Origin: Verrucomicrobiia bacterium
GTDB lineage: Bacteria > Verrucomicrobiota > Verrucomicrobiia > Verrucomicrobiales > Akkermansiaceae
Direction: 5' to 3'
NCBI GenBank assembly: GCA_030430455.1
Contig: JAUIJB010000033.1
Coordinates: 1 to 39,689, forward strand
Length of the DNA: 39,689 bases
Shown: one piece after another, positions 16,853 to 26,211 of the stretch
How positions within the stretch are numbered: position 1 is the stretch's first letter
Layout of the letters: each line of letters opens with the position of its first letter
Translations under genes and position numbers: made by a program
Notes under the pieces: generated by a model
What the model saw: only the letters and a program-made list of their open reading frames with translations
Told to the model about the DNA's origin: nothing
Database searches by the model: none

Positions 16853-18418
16853 TCAGCCGCCACCGAGTTCATCCCAGCGCTCGAGGAAGGCGGCGGTCTC
16901 CTTGGCGTCGGGAAACACCTCGACCACCCGTGGCCCCTCGCCCGACTCGAGAGCGTCGAAGTCATCGGTCGAGCGGATCGCCAGGTAATCCATGCCCCAC
17001 ATCGACGCCCAGCCCTCGAGGGTGCGCTGGTGCGGGTTGACCATCAGCTCGCGGGCCCGCGGATTCATCGTCGCGAGCCGTGGCAGCCGGGCGAAGATCT
17101 CGCCGCCGCCGTTGTTGATCACCACCAGGCTGCGGCGCCGGCTGACCTGCGACAGCATCGCCGGGGCGGCGAGGTCGTAGAGCGCGGTCAGGTCGCCGAC
17201 GATGCACCAGGGGTCGGCGTCGTCGGCGGTCCAGCCGAGCCAGGTCGACAGCTGGCCGTCGATGCCGTTCGCGCCGCGGCTGGCGCGCACCTCGGGGACC
17301 GCGCGCTCGTGCTGGGCGAAGAGGTTCCACTCGCGGATCGGCAGGCTGTTGCCGAGGTAGACCGACGAGCTCAGCGAGGCGTAAAGCGACAGCGTGCGCA
17401 TCATTCCCGGCTCGCTGTCCGGGTAGGCCTCGAGCAGTTCGTCGATCTCCGCCTGGCGTCGCGAGGCGCCGGTCAGCAGGTCGAGCGCGTCGCCCGCCTC
17501 GTCGACTTCGCCGAGGGCCCGGATGACCTTGCCCACCGGGGCCTCGGTGGTGAGGCAGTCCCGCGCCAGGCCGGGAAAGCCGCTGCGGGTCACGTTCCAG
17601 ACCTCGGTTTCCCCGAGCTCCTCGAGGTCGCGCCAGAAGCGGCCCGAGGGCACCCCGCCAAGGCGCAGCACCTTGCCGGGCGGGTTGGCGTGCAGCATCC
17701 GGTCCGGGTCGGGCAGCTGCAGCGCGACCAGCGCCTCGCGCAGGCCGCTGGTCGCCTCGGCCACCACCGGCACGCCGAGGTCGAGCGCGAAGTGGAACAC
17801 CTCCTCGCGCTCGCCGGCCTCAAGCTCGCCGATCATCAGCACCAGCCCGCGGAACAGGTCGTCCTTGAGCCAGCGTGCCAGGCCGGCGACGGCCAGGCGC
17901 GGCCACTCCGGCTCCTGGCGCAGCTTCTCCGGCACCCACTCGACCTCGCCGGGCTCGAATTCCTCCTCGATCGCGACGTTCAGGTGCCACGGCGAGCGGC
18001 GGTCCCACTCGGCCCACTCACCGGTCCCGGCATGGGGCCCGAAGATTCCGACCTGCTCGATCGCCTGCGGCGCGCCGGTGCCGCGGAAGCGCTCCGGCCG
18101 GTCGGCGGTCAGCGCGACCAGCGGGCGCCCCTGGTAGTGCGCCTCGATCATCGCCGGCAGCAGCTCGGCGGCGGCGGTCCCGCTGGTGGTCACCACCGCG
18201 CATGGCTCGCCGCTGGCAAGCGTCCGCCCCAGCGCGAAGAAGCCCGCGCCGCGCTCCTCGAAGTGGCGCCGCAGGGTCACCCGGCCGGCCACCTCGGCAC
18301 GTGCCAGCAACTCGACCAGCACGGCATTGCGCGCCCCGCCGCACACCACGAACTCGCGCACCCCGGCCGCGAGGCAGCCGTTGATCGCTTCCCTGCCCTG
18401 TTCCCATGCGTCCGCCAC
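16853..18418 (-). CDS. menD: MenD-like SEPHCHC synthase (menaquinone synthesis)
   Basis: MenD is a thiamine-diphosphate enzyme joining 2-oxoglutarate and isochorismate in menaquinone synthesis. With the GTG at 18418 the product is 521 residues, slightly shorter than the usual 550-580. Glu55 in HFEERGAGFFALG matches the MenD cofactor glutamate. The segments TTSGTAAAELLPAMIEAHYQ, LTADRPERFRGTGAPQAIEQ and the C-terminal GDLTALYDL with NNGGGEIF are family hallmarks. The usual N-terminal GSRS-type substrate loop reads GGARN here; the Arg is kept. AGGA lies six bases upstream of the chosen GTG. The frame is open to 18637, but that part overlaps an intergenic repeat. No other men genes are nearby. 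Assignment as MenD rather than another TPP enzyme is fairly secure. Confidence 0.85.
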   Translation of the reverse strand: MADAWEQGREAINGCLAAGVREFVVCGGARNAVLVELLARAEVAGRVTLRRHFEERGAGFFALGRTLASGEPCAVVTTSGTAAAELLPAMIEAHYQGRPLVALTADRPERFRGTGAPQAIEQVGIFGPHAGTGEWAEWDRRSPWHLNVAIEEEFEPGEVEWVPEKLRQEPEWPRLAVAGLARWLKDDLFRGLVLMIGELEAGEREEVFHFALDLGVPVVAEATSGLREALVALQLPDPDRMLHANPPGKVLRLGGVPSGRFWRDLEELGETEVWNVTRSGFPGLARDCLTTEAPVGKVIRALGEVDEAGDALDLLTGASRRQAEIDELLEAYPDSEPGMMRTLSLYASLSSSVYLGNSLPIREWNLFAQHERAVPEVRASRGANGIDGQLSTWLGWTADDADPWCIVGDLTALYDLAAPAMLSQVSRRRSLVVINNGGGEIFARLPRLATMNPRARELMVNPHQRTLEGWASMWGMDYLAIRSTDDFDALESGEGPRVVEVFPDAKETAAFLERWDELGGG

Positions 18419-18643
18419 GGGCCGATCCTGCGGCCTCGCCCGGCGCGGCGCAAGTGACAGTCGCGGCCGGCCCGGCGAGCCCCCCCCCACGCCCCTTCGG
18501 CGAAACCACCCGGCATGCGGCGGCGGAAGCTCGTCCAGCTCCCGGAGTCCCGCCGATCGATTCTTCCATCGGCGTCCATCGGCGGCGATCTGCGGTCTCC
18601 CCACCTCGCGGCCCACCAAGCCGTCGGGCTCGCGCAACCCGCC
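18419..18643. other. Spacer upstream of menD with a repeat arm
   Basis: These 225 bases lie between the lipoprotein gene and menD, both on the minus strand. They include CCATCGGCGTCCATCGGCGG at 18566-18585, a diverged member of the repeat family seen at 15178-15306. A menD promoter may lie here, but no clear elements were found. Confidence 0.5.
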
Positions 18644-19480
18644 TCAGGGCGCCTCGGCGAAGGGCCGGGCCGTGTCGCGTGCCTTCACCTCGCGGGGCAT
18701 CCAGGTCCACGGGTCGACCCCCTTCTCGGTGAACACCGCGAGGCCGACCAACCCGGCGTTGCGGGCATCGCCGTGGCGCTGGTTGGCGTAGGAGGCGCCG
18801 ACACTGGAAAACTCGAAGCGCGCCACCCGGTCGCGACCGGTGCGCCAGCCCTTCACCTCGAGCGCCTTGCCCGGGGCGATCACGTAGCCGCGCTTCGAGA
18901 ACGAGGCCGGCTTGCCGTCGATCACGTCGAGGCCGTCCACGCTGAGCACCACCTCGAGCCGGCTCTTGCAGCGGTTCTTGATGTAGATCGAGTACGGCTG
19001 GCCGTGGCTGCCCTCGACGAAGCGCCGGTCGCCGGAACCCCAATGACCGCTCTTGTAGGCGGGTAGCCAGCCGAAGCGCCCCTTGATTCCCCACTCGACC
19101 AGCTCGCCCGCGGCCCTCTGCAGCGGCTCGACCTTGGCGGTCGTCCGCTCCATCGCCCGGATCCCGTCACGGTCATTGTAGTAGATCCGGTCCAGCCCGG
19201 CGGGCTCCGTCCCCTTCCGCACGAAGCCCTGCTCCTGCCACGGGTCCTTGACCTCCTTGCCGAAGCCGGTCGCCAGACCCGGACGCTTCTCGGCCGGCGG
19301 AGCCTCGCGCGGCGATGCCGCGGTGGAGGGCGTTGGCGTGCTCTTGTATGGACCGCTGTCATCGGCGGCGCCGTAGCCGGACCCGGGAGGCGACCCGGGC
19401 CCGGGTGTGCACGCGGCCACCAACACCGCCGCGAAAACCATCGCCACCAACCGCCACCCGTCGCTCAGCTTGAACTTCAT
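18644..19480 (-). CDS. Predicted lipoprotein of unknown function
   Basis: The 278-residue product (from the ATG at 19480) has a lipoprotein signal: a basic start (MKFKLSDGWR), a hydrophobic core and lipobox LVAAC with the lipid-bearing Cys at 24. A Pro/Ser/Gly linker follows. The C-terminal 150 residues look like a beta-rich domain with the words YSIYIKNRCKSRLEVVLSVD, GKPASFSKRGYVIAPG and FEFSSVGASYANQRHGDARN; I have seen similar segments in uncharacterised proteins but know no function. A GTG at 19501 would add seven residues. It is divergent from blaI, and the perfect palindrome at 19479-19496 overlaps its start codon, so it is a likely target of that repressor. Whether it is anchored in the inner or outer membrane is not clear. 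Confidence 0.78.
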   Translation of the reverse strand: MKFKLSDGWRLVAMVFAAVLVAACTPGPGSPPGSGYGAADDSGPYKSTPTPSTAASPREAPPAEKRPGLATGFGKEVKDPWQEQGFVRKGTEPAGLDRIYYNDRDGIRAMERTTAKVEPLQRAAGELVEWGIKGRFGWLPAYKSGHWGSGDRRFVEGSHGQPYSIYIKNRCKSRLEVVLSVDGLDVIDGKPASFSKRGYVIAPGKALEVKGWRTGRDRVARFEFSSVGASYANQRHGDARNAGLVGLAVFTEKGVDPWTWMPREVKARDTARPFAEAP

Positions 19481-19496
19481 GCTGGAAAACCAGCAT
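19479..19496. promoter_or_regulatory. Perfect 18-bp palindrome, candidate BlaI operator (site A)
   Basis: ATGCTGGAAAACCAGCAT has perfect 7-bp arms around AAAA. It covers the first two bases of the lipoprotein start codon on the minus strand. A near-copy (15 of 18 positions) lies at 19523-19540, with centres 44 bp apart, about four helical turns. BlaI/MecI-family repressors bind paired dyads in divergent promoters, so autoregulation plus control of the lipoprotein gene is the natural reading. Confidence 0.7.
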
Positions 19497-19522
19497 TTCA
19501 CCGAAGGGCGGTCAACTCCAAT

Positions 19523-19540
19523 TTGCTATTTTTCCAGCAT
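19523..19540. promoter_or_regulatory. Second copy of the dyad, candidate BlaI operator (site B)
   Basis: TTGCTATTTTTCCAGCAT matches the reverse complement of site A at 15 of 18 positions; only the outermost base and two bases of one arm differ. It lies 40 bases upstream of blaI, where a repressor could block the plus-strand promoter. Confidence 0.65.
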
Positions 19541-19545
19541 TTCAA

Positions 19546-19573
19546 TTGTCTCCCCGCCGCTTCGCGCTACTCT
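19546..19573 (+). promoter_or_regulatory. Candidate blaI promoter, possibly giving a leaderless mRNA
   Basis: TTGTCT at 19546-19551 and TACTCT at 19568-19573 are 16 bases apart. Only six bases separate the -10 element from the blaI ATG, so transcription could start at the ATG itself. No ribosome binding site is visible upstream of this ATG, which agrees. The match to consensus is moderate. Confidence 0.4.
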
Positions 19574-19579
19574 TGGCCC

Positions 19580-19951
19580 ATGAGCAAGGCCACCGCCCTC
19601 GCCCGCCGTGAACGGGAGGTGCTGGAGATCCTCTACCGCCGCGGCGAGAGCTCGGCACAGGAAATCCAGGACGAGATGGATTCGCCGCCGAGCTACTCGG
19701 CGGTCCGCGCCCTGCTCGCCACCATGATCCAGAAGGACCTGCTCAAGCATCGCAAGGAGTCGCGCCGCTACCTCTACCAGCCGGCGATTTCCGGCGATGC
19801 CGCCAAGCGCAACGCGATGCAGCGCCTGCTAAGCACCTTCTTCGACGGCCGCCCCGAGAAGCTGGTCGCCTCCCTACTCGACCCCAGCGACCAGAAGCTC
19901 TCCCAGTCGGAAATCGAGCGCATCCGCCGGCTCATCGAACCCCGCCCCTGA
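19580..19951 (+). CDS. blaI: BlaI/MecI/CopY family transcriptional repressor
   Basis: Winged-helix repressor of the BlaI/MecI type, a cytoplasmic DNA-binding dimer usually inactivated by an M56-peptidase partner. The 123-residue product has the normal family length. The N-terminal half carries the winged helix (ALARREREVLEILYRRG, SAQEIQDEM, then SYSAVRALLATMIQKDLL and the wing RRYLYQP). The C-terminal half is a helical dimerisation region ending ESEIERI-like (SQSEIERIRRLIEPRP). I chose the ATG at 19580, because the extra codons open to 19523 run through the operator. The M56 gene starts eight bases after its stop. The two dyads upstream are its likely binding sites. The symbol is used for family membership only; no beta-lactamase gene is in the window. 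Confidence 0.9.
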   Translation: MSKATALARREREVLEILYRRGESSAQEIQDEMDSPPSYSAVRALLATMIQKDLLKHRKESRRYLYQPAISGDAAKRNAMQRLLSTFFDGRPEKLVASLLDPSDQKLSQSEIERIRRLIEPRP

Positions 19952-19958
19952 GCCCGCC

Positions 19959-20903
19959 ATGAGCTTCTTCCTCGGTGCCCTCGTCCTCTCCGCGCTCGCC
20001 TGCCTGGTCGTTGGAAGCCGACGTCATCCCGCGCGGGCACCGTTGGCGACCGAGCTGGCTATCGGCGCCCTGCTGGTCTTCCCGCTCCTCTCGCTGCTGC
20101 CGAAGTGGCAGGTGATCCCGCTGCCCCGGGCGGCGCGGACCGAGGGGCCCGATGCGGCCATGGGGGTCGTCGAGCTCGCCGCCGCGGCCCTCGCCGGGTG
20201 GCTTCCGCTTCTCGCCGCCCTGTGGCTGGCCGGCGCTGCCTTCATGCTGCTGCGCCTCCTCGCCGAGCACTGCCGCATCCGCCGGATCGTCGCCAGCGCC
20301 ACCCCGGCGGCCGATCCGGTGCTCGCCGCCGACCCGGCCATCCGGCTGCGGGTTTCCGCCGCGGTCACCAGCCCCTTCGCCTGCGGCATCCTCCGCCGCT
20401 GCATCGTGGTGCCGGCCGATTGGCAGCACTGGAGCCCGCTGGAGCGCTCCGCGGTCCTGCGCCACGAGCTCTCGCACCATCGCCGCCGCGACCCCTTGCG
20501 ACGGCTGCTCGCCGCGGTCGCCTGCGCGATCCACTGGCACAACCCCTTCGTCTGGTGGCTCGCGCGGCGCCACGCGATCCAGGCGGAGATCGCCTGCGAT
20601 GCCGCGGTCGTCGCCGGCGGGGTCCCGGCTGACGCCTACGCCCACCTGCTGTGCGACTTCGCCGGGCCCGGCCGGCTCGCCGCGCCGGGGGTGGCCGATT
20701 CCACCTCGCTGGGTGCGCGGGTCCGCCAGCTGATGGCTCCCGAAAGCTCGTTCTCCCGCCGCAGCGGCCTGCTCGCCGGTGCGCTGGTGGTCACCGCCGC
20801 GGTGGCCATCGCCACTCTCGACCGGGCCCGCCCGGCCACGCCGGTCCCGCGCGCGGAAGTCGAGCGGCGGCTCTCGGCCGATCCGTTCCCGGGAAATCCC
20901 TGA
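19959..20903 (+). CDS. M56 family metallopeptidase (BlaR1/MecR1-like, no sensor domain)
   Basis: Membrane zinc peptidase that in BlaR1/MecR1 systems relays a signal leading to BlaI loss. The 314-residue product has N-terminal membrane helices (about residues 3-20, 32-48 and 78-103), then the gluzincin motif HELSHH with His169, Glu170 and His173, a downstream AEIACDAAV segment with the third ligand Glu210, and one further membrane helix near 261-279. It then stops after a short tail. BlaR1 has about 250 more residues forming a penicillin-binding sensor; these are absent, so the stimulus is not obviously a beta-lactam. It forms a two-gene unit with blaI, eight bases upstream. The next gene, secA, begins 105 bases later with its own candidate promoter. 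Confidence 0.88.
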   Translation: MSFFLGALVLSALACLVVGSRRHPARAPLATELAIGALLVFPLLSLLPKWQVIPLPRAARTEGPDAAMGVVELAAAALAGWLPLLAALWLAGAAFMLLRLLAEHCRIRRIVASATPAADPVLAADPAIRLRVSAAVTSPFACGILRRCIVVPADWQHWSPLERSAVLRHELSHHRRRDPLRRLLAAVACAIHWHNPFVWWLARRHAIQAEIACDAAVVAGGVPADAYAHLLCDFAGPGRLAAPGVADSTSLGARVRQLMAPESSFSRRSGLLAGALVVTAAVAIATLDRARPATPVPRAEVERRLSADPFPGNP

Positions 20904-20934
20904 CCCGCGGGGTCATTCCGACCCGCCGTGCGCC

Positions 20935-20963
20935 TTGCACCCGGACGCTCCCCGGTGTATGGC
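20935..20963 (+). promoter_or_regulatory. Candidate secA promoter
   Basis: TTGCAC at 20935-20940 and TATGGC at 20958-20963 are spaced by exactly 17 bases, about 45 bases before the secA ATG. The match to the sigma-70 consensus is partial (three of six in each box), but position and spacing are good. Confidence 0.4.
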
Positions 20964-21008
20964 CTGCCCCCCCGGAGGCTCCCAGTCCCCGGCACCCACC
21001 GTTTTCCC

Positions 21009-24177
<3,169 letters not shown>

Positions 24178-24197
<20 letters not shown>

Positions 24198-24360
24198 CCT
24201 CCCGACCGAATTCTTCAACGGGATTCCGGAGGAGGAATCCCGCTGACTGGCATGGCCCGAGCGGAGCGAGGGCAACGCTGCGGGAGGGAGGCCTAGCCTC
24301 CCGACCGAATTCTTCAACGGGATTCCGGAGGAGGAATCCCGCTGACTGGCATGGCCCGAG
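24178..24360. repeat. 84-bp direct repeat starting inside the secA 3' end
   Basis: Bases 24178-24261 are repeated without change at 24277-24360, a period of 99. Each copy holds two hairpins: CGGGAGG/CCTCCCG around an eight- to nine-base loop, and GGGATTCC/GGAATCCC around GGAGGA. The first copy contains the last secA codons and the TAG stop. It may be a duplicated terminator or a dispersed intergenic element. Confidence 0.92.
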
Positions 24361-24390
24361 TATGGGGACGGTTCGAACCGTGGACTCAAG

Positions 24391-24426
24391 TCTTCCGTCT
24401 TCCGTCTTCCAGTCTTCCGTCTCCCC
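24391..24426. repeat. TCTTCCG heptamer repeats
   Basis: TCTTCCG, TCTTCCG, TCTTCCA, an extra G, TCTTCCG and TCTCCCC follow each other between the secA repeat and the rpsU promoter. This is the same 7-base tandem style as at 399-508 and 32795-32815. Confidence 0.8.
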
Positions 24427-24447
24427 GAAGGGGCCCCATTTCCTGGC

Positions 24448-24475
24448 TTGACACCCCCGGAACCCCCGTTAGCCT
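24448..24475 (+). promoter_or_regulatory. Candidate rpsU promoter
   Basis: A perfect -35 box TTGACA at 24448-24453 is followed after 16 bases by TAGCCT at 24470-24475, 40 bases before the rpsU ATG. The -10 box is a weak match, but the TTGACA is the best in the window and the gene is expected to be highly expressed. Confidence 0.55.
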
Positions 24476-24515
24476 CCGCGCCCCAACCCGAAATCTGGAA
24501 CGGAGCCAAATACGA

Positions 24516-24770
24516 ATGAGTGATCGAGCAATGCGAGGAGTGGTCGTCAAGAAGGGCGAGCCCGTGGACCGCGCCCTGAAGCGCCTGAAGACGAAGCTGG
24601 ATACCGAGGGAATCCTCGAGGAAATGCGTCGTCGCCGCGCCTTCGAATCGCCCGCCCAGCGCAAGATCCGCAAGCTCCGCACCGCCTCGAAGCGCAACAA
24701 GGTCCGTTGGCGCTACATCAGCCCGGCCCAGGACGCCAAGGCCGAGGAACAGGCCGCCAAGCAGGCTTGA
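24516..24770 (+). CDS. rpsU: 30S ribosomal protein S21
   Basis: S21 is a small basic protein of the 30S subunit platform that helps mRNA engagement. The 84-residue product contains the full family core: GVVVKKGEPVDRALKRLKTK, then ILEEMRRRRAFESPAQRKIR and a basic tail. It is longer than the 71 residues of E. coli S21 because of a short C-terminal extension rich in Ala, Glu and Lys. The ATG at 24516 has GGAG about ten bases upstream. The open frame extends further upstream, but that region is repeat and promoter. It has its own candidate promoter and a strong terminator, so it is probably transcribed alone. Confidence 0.95.
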   Translation: MSDRAMRGVVVKKGEPVDRALKRLKTKLDTEGILEEMRRRRAFESPAQRKIRKLRTASKRNKVRWRYISPAQDAKAEEQAAKQA

Positions 24771-24824
24771 GCCTGACTCCCTTTCCCACTTTTCTTCCCC
24801 CCGAAGAGAGCCCCAAACCCTTCC

Positions 24825-24857
24825 AAAGACGCCTTCCCCCGGGAAGGCGTCTTTTTT
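24825..24857 (+). terminator. Rho-independent terminator of rpsU
   Basis: AAAGACGCCTTCCC (24825-24838) pairs perfectly with GGGAAGGCGTCTTT (24841-24854), and the run of T continues to 24857. It begins about 55 bases after the rpsU stop. This is the clearest intrinsic terminator in the window. Confidence 0.95.
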
Positions 24858-24949
24858 GCGCCCGGGGCCCCGGCAGGCACCGGACCGGGACGGACCGCGC
24901 GACCCCTTCGCGCCCGTCTCGCCCTTTCTCTCCTCTCCCACACCTCCCA

Positions 24950-24965
24950 GCCGACTGAAGTCGGC
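24950..24965. repeat. GCCGACT/AGTCGGC hairpin
   Basis: GCCGACT-GA-AGTCGGC is a perfect 7-bp stem between the rpsU terminator and the 3' end of the convergent CxxCxxCC-cluster gene. There is no poly-T tract on either side. Function unknown. Confidence 0.6.
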
Positions 24966-25020
24966 GCTCCGATCCCACCAAACCAGGATCCCCGGCCCGT
25001 CACCCCGGACTCGGTTCCCC

Positions 25021-25413
25021 CTACTCCACCATCCCCATCTCCCGCGCCTGCTCGATCGGCACCGGGACCGCCTCGCACTCGTCCTGCCAGCCGGGGAAGT
25101 TCCACAGGTTCGGGAACCCCGCACACTGCACCGGCTTCACCTCGTGGATCCGGCAGCCGCCGTCCTTGAGCATGATGCAGGAGTGGTCCTTGCGCTCGAC
25201 CAGCGACAGCCCCTTGCGGTCGCTGCGCAGGCGGGTGTAGCGCTCGATGAAGGCCTCCTCGCTCATGCCGAGGAAGCCGGCGATCCGTTCCGTCTCGCCC
25301 TCCGCCAGCCGCACGTCACCCGGCCAGCGGCAGCAGTTCGTGCAGCGCTGGCACTGGTACCAGGTCGCCGGATCGAGCAGCACCTCGCGGTTGACCGGCG
25401 AGCCGTGACTCAT
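25021..25413 (-). CDS. YkgJ family cysteine cluster protein
   Basis: Small cytoplasmic protein of the CxxCxxCC (YkgJ) family, thought to bind zinc or an iron-sulfur centre; no reaction is established for this group. The 130-residue product has the signature CQRCTNCC near residues 21-28 and further conserved cysteines in HSCIMLKDGGCRIHEVKPVQC, the usual second half of the cluster. The C-terminus (FPNLWNFPGWQDEC) carries one more. The ATG at 25413 overlaps the stop of the upstream amidase gene by four bases (ATGA), which fixes the start and implies translational coupling. The 3' end is convergent with rpsU. Confidence 0.9.
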   Translation of the reverse strand: MSHGSPVNREVLLDPATWYQCQRCTNCCRWPGDVRLAEGETERIAGFLGMSEEAFIERYTRLRSDRKGLSLVERKDHSCIMLKDGGCRIHEVKPVQCAGFPNLWNFPGWQDECEAVPVPIEQAREMGMVE

Positions 25414-26129
25414 CGCGCTGCGACCTCGGACGCCCGCGCCTGGCGGTAGTAGCGGTCCACCCGGTTGAGGAAGCCGCGCCACTTCGGCCCCGGCTTGCCG
25501 TTGGTCATCAGGAAGTGCGGGCAGTTCTTGTTCTCCGGGCTGCGCCCGGGCCGCGGCCAGTGGTAGTGCGGCACCACCCGGCTCAGCGGGATGTCGTGGC
25601 GGTGCATCAGGTAGGCGGTGAGCTTCGCCGTGCGATCGACCGTCCGGCCGAGGTTGCCGTCGCGGTTCTCGCACATCTCGATGCCGATCGAGTAGCGGTT
25701 GCCCGGACCGTCGTAGTCGGCGTGCTCGCCCTGCTCGTTGGTCGGCATGTGCTGGATCGCCTCGCGGTCGTCGACCGAGTAGTGCCAGATCAGGTAGCCG
25801 ATGCGGTTCCCGCCGGGACGCTTGCGGGCCCGCAGCGCCCCGCGCTTCAAAGCCAGGGCATGCCGCGACGCGTCGGCGCTGTAGTTCTGGGTCGAGTGGA
25901 TCGTGATGTAGCGCGGGTTCATCCGCCGCACGACCCGGCGCCCGTGGGTGCCCGCTGGGACCATGTCGGAGCGCAGGTTGACCTCGCCCAGCAGGCCGCG
26001 CATGCTGGTCGCCGAGCTGACCGGGTAGGTCCTGCCCGGGTAGGACACCCTCGACTCGTCGTAGGGCCGACACTGGATCAGGACGAACAGCCCGCCGAGC
26101 AACACGAGTGGAATTCCCCAAGCCCTCAC
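25410..26129 (-). CDS. N-acetylmuramoyl-L-alanine amidase (Amidase_2 family)
   Basis: Zinc amidase that cuts the bond between MurNAc and the stem peptide in peptidoglycan. The product is 239 residues from a GTG at 26129. An N-terminal hydrophobic segment (about residues 5-20, ending in IQC) would anchor it or direct export; the residue before Cys20 is Gln, so it is not a standard lipobox. The catalytic domain shows ITIHST with His78, GYLIWHYSVDD, SIGIEMCEN with Glu151, and VPHYHWP plus NKNCPHF, which supply the second histidine (His188 or His190) and Cys203. It is divergent from mfd (82 bases between starts) and overlaps the next gene by four bases. Cell-wall turnover or recycling is the likely role. 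Confidence 0.9.
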   Translation of the reverse strand: MRAWGIPLVLLGGLFVLIQCRPYDESRVSYPGRTYPVSSATSMRGLLGEVNLRSDMVPAGTHGRRVVRRMNPRYITIHSTQNYSADASRHALALKRGALRARKRPGGNRIGYLIWHYSVDDREAIQHMPTNEQGEHADYDGPGNRYSIGIEMCENRDGNLGRTVDRTAKLTAYLMHRHDIPLSRVVPHYHWPRPGRSPENKNCPHFLMTNGKPGPKWRGFLNRVDRYYRQARASEVAAR

Positions 26130-26211
26130 GGCGGGGATCCTACCACCGCCGCCGCGCGAGGCAAAGCCGCGAGATCTTGTCAAAACCGCGCGTCCCGCCT
26201 TTGCTCGCCGG

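Noticed and set aside
19580..20903. Considered as a beta-lactam resistance locus
   Set aside because: No beta-lactamase or penicillin-binding gene is present, and the M56 protein lacks the sensor domain.
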